Assembly (NCBI GenBank): GCA_002749535.1
Contig: MZZL01000409.1
Span: 2,124,160-2,188,159 of the forward strand
Direction: 5' to 3'
DNA: 64,000 bases
Source of the DNA: Apophysomyces variabilis
Lineage: Eukaryota > Mucoromycota > Mucoromycetes > Mucorales > Mucoraceae
Below the pieces are notes generated by a model. That model did not search any database, was not told the origin of the DNA, and saw nothing but the letters and a program-made list of their open reading frames with translations. A program made the translations under genes and the position numbers. Positions 21,875-34,885 of this stretch are shown piece by piece (the first letter of the stretch is position 1; every line of letters starts with the position of its first letter).

Positions 21875-23347
21875 TTAATCGTAGTAGTTGAGTAACTTAC
21901 AACTACCGCCTTCGAAGATGTCGACCTTGTTGACGTGGTGAGCCTTGTCCAAATCGTGATAGTTGTCCATGCGGTAGACATAGAAATCAATGTGATGCTT
22001 CGAGAAACTCCAGCTCTGATCATCGACCAAAAGACAGCCATTGTGCTTCTTGTTTGATCCAGGAAGTGTCCAGCCGACAAGTGCTGGGACGTAGATCTTG
22101 GTGTTCTTTCCAAGATCATTGGCAGCCACGGTCACGTAGGGACGGAGAGGAGTGCCATAGGCTAAAATAAGAAAATATCGAATTTAATAAAGAATGATCA
22201 GAGACCAGCCATGGGTGGATTTGTTGGTTGAAAAAAACAAGTTCAGCTTACCTGTCAAACCGAAAGGATCATCCTTCTTGTTCACTTCTTCAAAGCACTT
22301 GTAGTTGTTACAGGAGCAGCTACCAAGGTTTACGATCTTGCTGCCAACAACACCAGTGCCTTCCATGACCAAGGCATCGGCATACTTCTCGTTAACAGTA
22401 CCGATCGTCTTGCCACTGCAGGTCTTAACAGCCACGGACTTTCCGCCCTTGTAGTCGTTGGGCTGAGCAATCCAGTAGTAAGTGAATGCTGCGCCGGATT
22501 GGATCTTTCTTCTCTTTTCCTTGGAATCGGACGATGAGGAGTCGTCACTGCCCTTATCCTTGTTCTTCTTTGACTTTGATTTCTTGGTCTTGGAGGAGAA
22601 ACTGGTCACCATGGAGGAGATATCGTCATCGTCGTTGCTGTCGTTGTTCGAGGAGCCTATTTGAACACAGTAGCTTTTACCATCATCCAGATTGTCGCAG
22701 TTGTGATGGACTTTTGGGTTCAGCTTGTAAAACTCATCGAGCGAAATGCCGTACTGCTTTGCTACTGAGATACAAGTGTCGGAGCTAGAGACTGTATGCT
22801 GCTTGACACAGCTGCCGGAGGTGACCTTGGAATTGCCTCCGCTTGTGTTCTTCTTCTTGTTACTGCTGCCGGAAGCGCCTTTCTGGACGCAGTACTTTTT
22901 ACCGTTATGCAAATTAGTACACTTGCTGTTCACGTGGGGGTTCATCTGGTAGAATTCGTCGAGGGTGATACTATATTTCTTGGAAAGTTTGATGCAAGTG
23001 TCGCTTCCCGAAACTAGAAATCGCCCATGAGATTATTTCTATGGTTTTGGGACGCCGTCTTGAATTTTTTTTTTCTTACTTTTGTGGTACTTAGAACAAT
23101 CATCACCGCGTTTCCACAAAGACCTGGCTTGGATGTTGTCATCCTCGTCAACCAATTCGAATTCCGGTTCAGGTTCGTCCTCGTCGGTGGCGAAAGGTGC
23201 AAGGTACATTGCCGAAACTGGTTCGGAGATCACGGACAGATCGTTATCGACTAATTGCTCGGCCTTGATAAACTGAGCATTGGACAAAACAAGGAGACCA
23301 AGAGCGGTCAATGAGAGGGAGGAATGGAGACGCATGTTGTTTTCCAC
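21875..23347 (-). CDS. Secreted LysM-LysM-3D (double-psi barrel) domain protein
   Basis: Three exons on the minus strand (23080-23347, 22252-23013, 21875-22161) give 438 residues, or 434 from the second ATG at 23335, which directly precedes a classical signal peptide (MRLHSSLSLTALGLLVLSNA). An acidic propeptide-like stretch ends in a KR site. Two LysM modules follow (SGSDTCIKLSKKYSI... and SSSDTCISVAKQYGI...), joined by Ser/Lys/Asn-rich linkers, then a C-terminal module with FTYYWIA, EGTGVV, NLGSC, PFGLTG, IYVPAL, NGCLLVDD and a final Cys. The last part is the 3D/RlpA-like fold found in fungal cell-wall proteins. LysM modules bind chitin or N-acetylglucosamine polymers; this arrangement suggests a wall-associated or secreted protein acting on chitinous substrate. 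The enzymatic role of the 3D module here is not known. Confidence 0.85.
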
Positions 23348-26300
23348 TTAAATAAAAATACACCCACACAAAATCAGTATGGAAAGTGCAAAAAGAAAGG
23401 AAGGGGTTTGGGGTGTTTTTAAGAGGAAAGAAGAATAAAGGAAGAACAACCCGACGCACGGCTTGTATTTAAACAGGTAGCGGAGAGGTTAGCCGTTTGC
23501 GAAGGTGGGACAACGATAGATTAGATATCTTTATTGAAGGCTTCCTTGTGTTGCCAACCAAAAAAAAATGCTATCCCGCTAAAACACTTCTGATTCCGCC
23601 TTTGGGTCATGTAAGATCTGAAATTCATTTATTTGTTGCCTTGGACCGTGTTTATCATCCGCAAAGGATCTTGGGTAAAAGGCTATAGCGTTCTTAAGCA
23701 ATTGATGGAAAATACATTAGTTTGCTTAGGAAATGATTTCGCTTTTCGAAATTTGATTTGAATGACCGATATTGAACAGAGACGCGCCGTATCTTCTAAA
23801 CAAAAAATAAAAGAGAGAGATATACCAGGTCAAAGGGTTATTGATTCTGTAGAACAAAGACAGGCAAATCAAATTAATTGATACAGCAAAAAACCAATTT
23901 GATTACCTTTTATGCAGAAAACAACCGGAAATAACTATATAAAAAATATCAGAAAATAGGACGTGTATAGGTAATTCGTCGACATGTAATCATCCCTTTT
24001 TAGTTGGGTGCACACTCTTCTGTGCTACCATTTATGGAAGCTTTGGGTTGAACTCTCGTATCAGCACGATGAACGACGTTTCATTTCCTGCCAAACGGAG
24101 GACCGCCAGCAAGACCGCCGCAGCCACGTTGTGCGTAATCCATTCTTCACTTAAATCTTGAGATTCCCCGATAACATAGTTTGTAGTATGAATATTGAGG
24201 ATTCCGATGCCAAGTTTCTGTTGGCTTAATGGCCTTGCGGGAATCAATCCGGGTTTGCTGCCAAGAAATTCTGCAAATGACTAATAGGATGAGAAGGTGA
24301 TAAGCTAGATTCATGTCCCTCGCAACACAACGGTACTGTGCAACGAGGATACCATTCAATAAACACAGTCTACGTCATGTCAGTTGTTGAATGGGCTTTG
24401 ACTCGAAGCCACGAAACTCACCATCACCGGAGAACAAAAAGAAAGGACACAATGATCTTTGTGTTCAAAGAAGCTAAACTACGTGATACATCCTTCTTCT
24501 ATTCTATGCAGAGTCATTCTGGAACGCTAGCAATTGGCTCATTTCAGAGGTTTATCCTTTTCTGTTATTCAGAAACTGTGATACCCATTACGAACTTATT
24601 ATTGCTGCAAAACTCGTTTCGTAATGTGGGCTGCGGTAGGAAAGAGTAATGTCGGACATAGCCCGTTTTCCAAGCTGGTATCAGTTGACCGATATCCAGG
24701 GTCATGGTACCGGCCAACACTTGAAATTTTTTTAGCGCTATCCTTTTGAAGATACATGTTGCACATATCCGAAGCTCTAACTGGGAAAGGAAAATCTGAA
24801 TTTGCAGTTCAAGCGAGGTCACCCTGATATGCGATACAGAGAGTCTTCGTGAATACCGTACAGATGTATAGCGAAGGCTACTATGCTCAATTGTTTGTTC
24901 GTATATGCTATTGAAATGCATTGTAGCTGTTCTGTTATATCACCTATTGCTCGTATTAACACTTGCTCCATAACCCAAGGAACCGATTTCCGTAACAAGT
25001 TATAAGTTGAGAGAAAGCAAACGAGGCGTTTTTTGTAATGCAACCAATTATAACAATGAATAATGGATTCAGTAACAAAATGTCGTATCAAGATACAGTC
25101 CTTCCGGAAAATATATTACTCTATGTTGCACTTTCATAAGTGTAAATGCTGCCCTTTTTCAGAAATTTAGAAATGTTGCTTCCGTGGCAATTCTCATGTG
25201 CCATTTCCATGAAATGATTATCATACAAGCTTAGGCATTTTGATTCATCTATCCAAAGTGAGTCAGCATTTTCACCAAAACCGCCTGGCTATTTATTGTT
25301 ATAATGAGCAATCAATTTTTCATATGAAGACCTAAAAGGTATTATGACCAATGGATATGGCAGCACTAATGACAGAAAGATCAAGCTGGAAGGCCGTAGG
25401 CGAAAGAGCCGGACAAGGATCCAAAACATCAGATGGATAGGACCTCTATGCCCGATATTTGTCAAGCGCCATTGTGTACCGTTCTATGTGTTCTTTTTCT
25501 TAATGCTCGGCGATCCAAATCATTCAGGCATTCAGCAGGTGTTTGGCGATGATAGCCGGGCTGGAATCAATGTTACTTCTTAGCTTAAGCTAACCCATTC
25601 AAGTGCACCGACTGAATTTGCAAGATGCAAGTTTATCTTTTTCAAGATACAGTCCGTTGGACAAAGCATCTTACGCTTCTGTATGGACGCAATTATATAA
25701 CGAGGCAATAAGCAACCACCCGAGCACTCTTCTTAAACATCGATCAAAGGATCTTTAAGCAACAGCTTAAAAGCTCTGAAATCTGATTATTACAATGTCG
25801 CTTTCAAGTATTTCTCATTTATTTAGGACAGGGACCTGTGATACAGCAACTCTATCCCTGATCCGATTCAAGCTTAATAGGTCAAATGATTCCGTCTACT
25901 GTAGGCGGAAATTGTCTCTAGAGACATTTCAGGTATGTCATTAATGATTGGTCATATGTCATATTATGCTAATGGCAATGTTACAAACACAGTGATTCAT
26001 TGAGAAGGAAAGAGTGCCTCCCGTTCTTTGATCATCTATGCAAGAGGCAAGAAACATGAAAAGCACAGTTTGATTTTGAGAAGATGCTGGCTTGAAACAT
26101 ATAGGATCAATTCGTCATCACAGATTCCAAGATGAGCAGAGGGATCTGTGGTTAAGAGAAAGATGGCAACAAGAGATTAAGCTGGCAACGGTCTCATGAC
26201 AATCAATGCAATGGATACAGGGTATCCCTTCGCTTTCCCACATTTCATCTTTTTTTTTCTAAATTGCCTGCCTTTTGTGTTGTAACACAACCTGTACACA

Positions 26301-27026
26301 TCGTGCACAAGAGCTTGTATTACCTTATCGTAAGTTTCGGTAAGACCATCGGCTATTTCATCCGTGTCAACAATGTCTCATACTTACAAATACAGTAGGG
26401 AGAAAGCTGCAACCAATTGCATGAGTATAGCGAGAAAAAATCCCTCCCCGGTTTAATCTGGTCGTCTAGAGTTCGATTGAAGACTTTGACGTGATGCTCT
26501 ATGTAGTAGAGTCGTCTTGGCACGGATTATACTAAGAGTCATCTTCTTCACTAAGCTCAACAACGCTGGGCTTTCTCTTTCGTGCTGTGAACCCTCTTTG
26601 TGGATGTAGCCTGCTGCAAAAGCTAAATATCTGGTCTTACTGTAAATATGAAGCGTCAATTCTCGATTTCTTTACTTTTTCAACCTACCTGGGGTTATGA
26701 TAGTTCATCCAAACCATATAAACATTCATCCTACGTTCAAAACGCGCCCTCAGATGTTAATGACCCTCATAAACGTGGGTTTTCTAAACATTTCCATTCT
26801 TATAGACTCTTTCTTCGTCCACTGCACACCGCTGCCGAAGCTTTTGTATTGCTTTACCGCTTCACGTATGCTCTTTTTCAAAGCTGGGATACGATTTCCT
26901 AAATTGACTGATTTCAAAGCACGACGTTTGGTTTTCCATGGCAGCGATTTTGTTTTAATCGTATAAGCTATCCAATGGGCAAATGCTCAAGATCTTCTTC
27001 CGGCTATAAGATTTGTTTTATTCATC
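23348..27026. other. 3.7-kb region without a recognised gene
   Basis: Many short frames on both strands, none with a recognisable domain or consistent splice structure. The segment is AT-rich. It separates the LysM gene promoter from the OB-fold gene. It may contain decayed mobile sequence, but I found no terminal repeats or coding relics. Confidence 0.4.
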
Positions 27027-27933
27027 ATGTCAAACAGAATGCCAATCCAGTTAGCCAAAAAGTCAGGTTGGATTCTTTTTCTTTCTTTTTGTGCCGATTA
27101 ACGGTCGCTCACCATAAAGAACGCACATTGACAGGTTGAATGGAATTTTGATCGCACAAGACAAATATACAGCAGAGCAACAACGAAGAGCCGGACATAC
27201 CATTTGGCTAGGTATGATACAAGTTTTTTCAAAGAATAAAATATCGTTCTTTTACTAAACGTACTATTTCTTAACCACCCATAAGATGATGGAACAGGCA
27301 CGTTGCCAATCATTGTGTCTCCTGAGATACGCACTGAAGCCAGGTCTGCTCATTTAATCGTGGGTGTTTCAGTCACCGTTATAGGGACACTGGAAATACA
27401 GGAACCCAATGGGTTGACAGTGATATGCACTGGGTAAGTCAATACGAATGAAATGGTTCGTTGCTAAATGGTTACTTAGTTTCCAAATCGAACAGAATAT
27501 GCTCATGGAGATATACCACTGCCTGAAAGCGATCCAATCTTGTAGTGATGAAGCCAATGCAAAGCCACAGCGATCACGGCTGCCAGGAATCTTCCGATCC
27601 ATTTCTTCTCAAGTATCACCGACACCAGATCCGACAGCGATCGCTCGATTTAATCTTGAAAGCATAGAAGACGGCGATTCATGGAACTGGTCCCCTGACC
27701 ATCCATTTGCTACATCTACCCCAATACAGACGGTTCGTCAAAGTCCATTGCGGACATCTTTTCGAAGTCAGTCGCACAAACGTTCTCATATGGCGGATAA
27801 CCAAGATGAGAGCATTGGCTTTGGTGAAGATTCTCTACTGGATGCCATTGACCTGGATGCGATAGAGGAAGCGGCAATGCAAGCTAAACATCACGAAAAT
27901 AATGCCAAACGTAAATGGGATGACATTGTCTAG
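27027..27933 (+). CDS. OB-fold protein, RMI2-like (tentative)
   Basis: Four exons (27027-27061, 27135-27211, 27286-27433, 27480-27933) join in frame to 237 residues. The N-terminal ~95 residues look like a single OB fold: MPIQLAKK, an LNGILIAQDKYT strand, WLDDGTGTLPIIVS and VGVSVTVIGTLEI. The DDGTG turn and the following helix (QIEQNMLMEIYHCL) resemble RMI2 and the Stn1/RPA2-type OB subunits. The C-terminal 140 residues are polar and Ser/Pro-rich, ending in an acidic helix (EDSLLDAIDLDAIEEA). RMI2 stabilises the Sgs1/BLM-Top3-RMI1 dissolvasome; if this is a Stn1- or RPA2-like subunit, it would act in telomere or replication. The exon model is supported by exact phases; the family call is inference. 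Confidence 0.55.
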
Positions 27934-28083
27934 TTTGTAAATACGCGATCGCATGTAAATAGAAAATCCGGGGATGCGGCTAGCACCGTGTAACATTAGA
28001 ACAGCATAAAAGAAAAAAAAAGTACATTGCTTTAATACAACTCATTCAGCCAATATGATTTTTATGATCTATGCATGTGCTTC

Positions 28084-29250
28084 TTATTCAGGAACGTGCG
28101 AGAACAAATATGACACAGACTCGCCGTTGTGGGTTCTAGTGAACAAAAACAGATACCAGCCATCAGCAACCCTATAGTCTTGGATGTCCTTTGTTGTTTC
28201 TTTACCTTCTGATAGCTTCTGCCAAAGTTGGCGAAATATCGATAATATCCAGCTTAGGGCATATTGCCTGCAAAGATCGTGTCAGTCTACCAGTTTGCTT
28301 CAATTCACTATGATGACAATTACCATTTTGTCTTCATGAGGTATGGTATTGCTAACAACAAGCTTTTCGATCACAGACTCATTGATGACCTTGATGGCCT
28401 TGCCGGAGAGAATGCCGTGAGCAACAATAGCATATACCTTTTCAGCACCGTTCTCAACCAACGTTTTAGCAGCTAAGCCAAGGGTTCCGCAAGTGTCAGC
28501 CATGTCATCAACAAGAATGGCGATCTTGTCACGGACATCACCCACAAGCACCATGCGTGACACTTCGTTGGCCTTCTTACGCTCTTTGTGGATCAACGCG
28601 AAGTCCAGATTGAGACGGTCTGCAATAGCAGTAGCACTAGTATGACGAAAGGCATGTTCATGAGTATGTTGTTGTTGCTTATGACCCTTTTCCCAGAGTT
28701 TCTTTCTTTACCGTTTCGCACCGCCGGCGTCGGGTGAAACAATGATGGCATTGGTCCAGTTAGGAATTTGGGTACGGATGTACTTGATCATGGGCGGTTC
28801 ACAATATAAGTTGTCAACTGGAATGTTAAAGAAGCCTTGAATTTGAGAAGCGTGGAGATCCATTGTGATAACATGGTCAGCACCAGCGACGGTGAGCATA
28901 TTTGCGGTCAATTTTGCTGTGATAGGTGCACGACTCTTATCTTTCTTGTCCTGACGAGCATAGGGGAAACAAGGAATGACAGCAGTGATACGACGAGCGG
29001 AGGCAGTCTTGCAGGCGTTGATCATAATCAACAATTCCATCAGGTTATCGTTGATTTCGCCACAACCAGACTGAATGATAAAGACGTCCTCGTCACGGAC
29101 GGACTCGCCAATAGTAACCGAAGTTTCTTGGTTTGAGTATTTCATGACAACGGCCTTGGCCAACTCAACACCGATACGACGGGCAACCAACTTGGCCAGC
29201 TCAGGGTGCGAATTACCAGTGAAAACCTTGATGGAATTGTCAGACATCAT
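28084..29250 (-). CDS. PRS: Ribose-phosphate pyrophosphokinase (PRPP synthetase)
   Basis: Four exons (28712-29250, 28324-28636, 28206-28267, 28084-28135) give about 320 residues. Start [18 protein letters not shown] (ATG 29247, or 29250 with one extra Met). Landmarks: ATP-binding region [20 protein letters not shown], catalytic/flexible area [45 protein letters not shown], and the PRPP-binding loop [13 protein letters not shown]. The C-terminus ends SYLFSHVPE. The enzyme makes PRPP from ribose-5-phosphate and ATP for purine, pyrimidine, His and Trp synthesis. The length is that of the short catalytic subunit, lacking the long insertions of some fungal Prs1/Prs5 forms. It is convergent with the OB-fold gene. 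Confidence 0.96.
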
Positions 29251-29973
29251 GGGCCGAAGGGTATTGTAAGACTATTTCCAAAAAAAGTTGAGATTCCAAG
29301 CGATACAAAGTTGTTATGGTGACATACGAAAACAATGGCTTTTAATAGCGGCTAAAGTCCCGTTTTTGCTATGGAAGAAAAAAAAAAGGCGCTTTTTCTT
29401 GTCACTGCCCGAGTCTTCAAACGAAAAAAAAAATTATTTCAAAAGGCGAACCATGTTTTTCTTTTTTGCAAGTCATTAAAATACCGCTTCAAACACCGAT
29501 AACCAGTCTGGCACTGTGCAAAGGGCTCGGGGGCCTCGTCCCCACATCTTTGCGATCGCTGGCTATGAAATGCTTAACCTACACATGATCCCATCCAACA
29601 AACCAATTACCACACCACCAAGAACTATCCAGGAAGAAATAGATCCATTAGAAAAGGTTACATATAAGATATCATCCATATTACAGTACCTTGCACTCTG
29701 TGTTATCCTATTGAACCGCGCTCAAAAGAGATGCTTACGATGTTTATAGAACAGTCTTTTATTTAGAACGATAAGGTTATCTACTGCCTTTTAGAGGAAA
29801 TCTTTTCGATGAATCTTAACATTCCCTCGATCATATTTTTGATATGCTTTAGAAAGATTGGACGATGATAGAAACGAAGTGGGTTATCCGATTCTTTCTT
29901 TAGATTATATTGAGATACAACATAGAGCTTTTCTTTGCAAGTAAACGAGTCAATAGGTATAAATGCATTGTTA
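29251..29973. other. Intergenic; possible small membrane-protein frame
   Basis: On the + strand, ATG 29570 opens 59 codons to 29749. A hydrophobic helix (ISSILQYLALCVILL) is preceded by a Pro/Thr-rich segment and followed by a Lys/Arg/Cys tail. It could be a small ER or organellar membrane protein; no family is recognised. Poly-A tracts occur at 29370-29440. Confidence 0.3.
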
Positions 29974-30222
29974 TTATTCGTCGAAAACGGTATTTACAGA
30001 GGGGTTGAAGGTGGAGGAGGTATCATCTGGATTAATGGAGGCTTGAGTGGCATATAATTTGGAATCGGTCAAAGGAGCAACCTGATGGTGTTGTACTTGG
30101 TCATCATGCGCGATAGACTCAGTTTCCTGTTTCGCGGGTGTGTTGAAATAGTATCGTCCAAATTGAAAGGTCTGTGCATGCAGAGAACGTCTAGGAAATG
30201 TTCGGATAGCTTTTATAAGCAT
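29974..30222 (-). CDS. Candidate 82-residue protein with mitochondrial-type presequence
   Basis: A continuous frame with ATG at 30222 encodes 82 residues. The N-terminus (MLIKAIRTFPRRSLHAQTF) is rich in Arg, hydroxyl and hydrophobic residues with no acids, like a mitochondrial targeting sequence. The remainder is polar and ends in Asp-Glu. Upstream, on the + strand, lies a purine-rich (GA) tract at 30240-30300, a pyrimidine tract on the coding strand, consistent with a promoter. No family is recognised; intactness and the targeting-like start support it moderately. Confidence 0.45.
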   Translation of the reverse strand: MLIKAIRTFPRRSLHAQTFQFGRYYFNTPAKQETESIAHDDQVQHHQVAPLTDSKLYATQASINPDDTSSTFNPSVNTVFDE

Positions 30223-30592
30223 GATGATTTACAAATGGATGGAAAGAAAGAAAGAAATGAAGAAAGAGAAAAAAGTGAGAAGGAGACAAAGACGACGAGA
30301 ATAGCGATATTTAAACATATTGAATTCCACCCATGTGAATTGGTGTTTCTGAATGGAGACGATCCTCATCCTGAGTCATTATCATCAGTTAGAAGAGAAA
30401 CCATTCCCATGTGATACATTAGGCTGTAAACTGCCCATCCCCCACACTGTTCGGGTAAGAACCAAGTTTCCGGCATATCCTTCAGTCGTTCCTCTTCGCC
30501 GCTCACCATTGGTTGCACTGATCGGGAACAGACGGAAATGGAGCGCGGGTTGCATATGAAAGTATGCTCACATTTTTTTTATCATCAAACCC

Positions 30593-30903
30593 TTACATAA
30601 TGATACAACATAATGCTTTCTTCCGGTTAGGCGCAAAAGGATCGTTCGATCTGTCCATTGGACCCCACACAGATGGAACGAGCGGATCTCGGGTAGCAGC
30701 ACAGTACGCGACCAAACTTAGATAAGTTAGACCAAAGCGGAACTGGTCTCTTTTCCTTTTTCTATGTTATCTTTGCTTTACCTATTAGAAGCCTCGCTGA
30801 CTGGAATGCGAGGCATGTCAAGCTGTTCTTGTAATCGCTGATTATGTTCAAACAACCGTTTCAACTTGGATTCTGATAACCGTTGCGATCGTTTTGGGCC
30901 CAT
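30593..30903 (-). CDS. Heterotrimeric G-protein gamma subunit
   Basis: Two exons (30782-30903, 30593-30716) encode 81 residues. The helix KLKRLFEHNQRLQEQLDMPRIPVSEASNSL is followed by the DPLVPSVWGP loop and NDPF, and the protein ends CCIIM, a CaaX box with an extra Cys. This matches the fungal Ste18/GNG family throughout. G-gamma pairs with the WD40 G-beta and anchors it to membranes through prenylation. The Met at the last position favours farnesylation. A canonical intron (GTAAAG...CTAAG) lies within the SEASN/SL junction. Confidence 0.95.
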
Positions 30904-32020
30904 AGTTATTATAGAGTCAGTTTGAACAAACACTTTTCCGCACACATGGAAATGAATAAGAATGCTCCTATGCGGAAAAAACAAGAAGAAAAAAGTTCTA
31001 AGTGGGGCAAGGTTACCCAAGCAAATGTTGCAATGGCCAATCAGAGGTAAGCAAGAATTTAATGCGCGTTTGATATCAGAATCTTCAAGTGGCGCTAACA
31101 CCTAAAATGGACTGCATGTATCTGTTTAAAATCATCGATATATTGTTTCTATTTCGGATAGTATAATGGCTGTAGCAATAAGATAGATATGTCAGGAAAC
31201 ACTGCGGTAGTTGATTTCCACAAACGGTTCGAATTTCCCATGTAAACAGTAAAGCTGTTAGACTAAGCACGGTAACGCACGCATAATTGTCGAGATGCAT
31301 TGCCTTTGCGTTCAAATGTTCTAATCAAATTCCAACTTGCACCATTTGAATCCACTTACCTTTCGCGATTTCGTACTTTTTTAAATCACAATACTAGTAG
31401 ATCACCTTTTTGAGATTCCATATATCTCATAGATCTCTTAAGCACAATGGATCCATCGATCTTGTTTAGTTGAAAAATTCAACAAAGTCAGAAATAAGTG
31501 ATTCCATCTGAGAAAGAACCAACTAGTCATGGTATCTCCTCTCTCCCTCGGTCCAACGTGACCTATGCTACTTTTATTTCAGATTGATTTAGATACTATT
31601 GTCTGATGATAGGCTAGTCTCTGCTTATACACAGTACAAAATTACTTTCTATGTCATGCCCAGTAAAGCGATTATTTGACAGGCTTTCAATATTGAATAT
31701 TGCTGCTGAAGATAGGGAAGATGAACGAAAGACTGAGTATTTACCAATGAAAATTTTTTCCTGTGTTGTAGCTGTAAAATGGATTAGGAAAGATATATTA
31801 TTTGTCAGATCAACAAACACGGCTTTTTTAGTGGTTTTTGCGGAAAGAGGCTCGTCAGGTTGCCATGGAAATCGAGCTGAGTAAAAAATAGTAGGTGATT
31901 GGATTCTGTGGCATTGACATTTACAAGTCCGCTGCAAGCCACTTGCAAGTCTTTTGACACAAAAAAAGGCCCGTAAAACTTGTCGTTCCTTTTTCTTTGT
32001 CCTGTACCCCACTCTCAACC
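30904..32020. other. Intergenic, no recognised gene
   Basis: AT-rich, with only frames lacking homology. The final part is the upstream region of PRMT1. Confidence 0.4.
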
Positions 32021-33388
<1,368 letters not shown>

Positions 33389-34885
33389 TTGGCATAAATA
33401 TTGTAAAATGGACACAACAACTCTGTAAAAATTTCTAACTGCATACCGAGTCTTCGCATTGAAATCCTTTAAAGCCAACCTCCATTTTAGCAACATGGGT
33501 GATTACTTCCACAATAAAACAACTTATGGGCATCCTTTTGAGTAAATAAGGAGAAGGCTATACAATGAGACTTGAAAGGGATGATTTATCCGATAAAATG
33601 CTAAGATCACTTTGAAGCTGCTGACTGCGAGGAGGTGTAATGGCAACGTTTGATAGTCGATTGCTTTGTTACATTGAGTTTATTCAAATTCTTGCTTTAG
33701 AATTTGACGTGCTATAGGTAATTGCACCATTTAAAACGTACTTTTCTGTCAGCAAACTAAGATAGCTTTGGGCTGACTGGGCTTGAACTTTGCGTTAGTA
33801 CTACATCAGAATAGTCACTGTTGGAAGGAAAGAGCTCACGCTTTTACTGGACAAAGTCTAAGACCTCCTCTGGTCTAGTATAGCCTCATTAGCTTGCAAT
33901 AATATTCATTCAAATCCAATCTACATGAAGCACAACGATAAGAGGCAACAGTGTCTATCGTTGTTACTGTGTTCTCGTAGTTCAGTTTGGCTGCAAGTAA
34001 AATTTAGTATCGCCTATGCACAACACATAAGGTAGTCCATGATTTACCTATTAGGGTGATATGGACAAATAGCCAGTAAAGATACAGACGCTTTCTGATG
34101 TGAACTGCTTTGCTAGTAGATCTAGAATTAAGTCTTTCAGCTAGATGTGAAAAATCAATATCACGGCCGAGAAATGGAGTAGGCTTTCCACTGTTCTCCT
34201 CCAATGCACAAAACGGCGCTTTCTGCCAACAACTCTTGGAAAAAATTACCACCATGTGCAGTCTCCAGCAGCTGCAACAATTTGTCAGTCCTGGGTAGAG
34301 CCATGGTTCTAAACACGCTGGTACTCACTAATCTATAGCATATTCTTCGACTTCTCTCAGCCTCCAAGTGTTTCTACCTTCAATCAGCTCGCTAGCTTAC
34401 TGTTCCCTAACCCAACAACAATTTCCAGCTATAAGCCTAAACAAACTTTCTTCAGCCCAAATCATCTGATGACCTTAGCATTCCGCACCTATCCGTTCTT
34501 TATCGTAGGATGAGTTATCAGCATAGACAAGAGAGGTTATTCTTCTCAAGCAGGACAAGCCCCTTCTAAAGGTGTCTGAATTCAGCGTTTTTCTACATTG
34601 CTCACTTCATGTCTGCTTAAAATATACTCTTATAGTATAACAAATTCCTATAATAGGCATTGTTGTGAGTCACACAATGAGACTGAATTTAAAAAAAGAA
34701 ACCTGTTATATGTCCGTCATAGCGACGGATGCCGGCCTTCGCATCCTGTTTATAAAATAAGCAAATTACTTGTGCAGATAACTAACAGTAACACCTACCA
34801 GTATGGTGGCTTTCTGAAGACGACTGTACGCACCTATAGTAAAGATATATTAGCTGTTAAAGCTGCCACACTTTAAATATGTCGG
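33389..34885. other. Intergenic region holding the 3' flank of the Fanzor-like gene
   Basis: No conserved coding frame. A GC-richer patch with potential hairpins at 34711-34746 stands out against the AT-rich surroundings, listed separately. No terminal inverted repeat was found by eye. Confidence 0.4.
34711..34746 (-). ncRNA. Candidate structured 3' element (possible omega-RNA scaffold) of the Fanzor-like gene
   Basis: About 140 nt beyond the Fanzor stop codon, two short perfect stems can form: TCCGTC/GACGGA (34713-34718 with 34724-34729) and GGATGC/GCATCC (34727-34732 with 34741-34746). They share three bases, so they are alternatives or partly stacked. TnpB/Fanzor guide RNAs are derived from the 3' end of the ORF and downstream sequence. 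The location and the GC contrast fit this, but two 6-bp stems are weak evidence. Confidence 0.25.
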
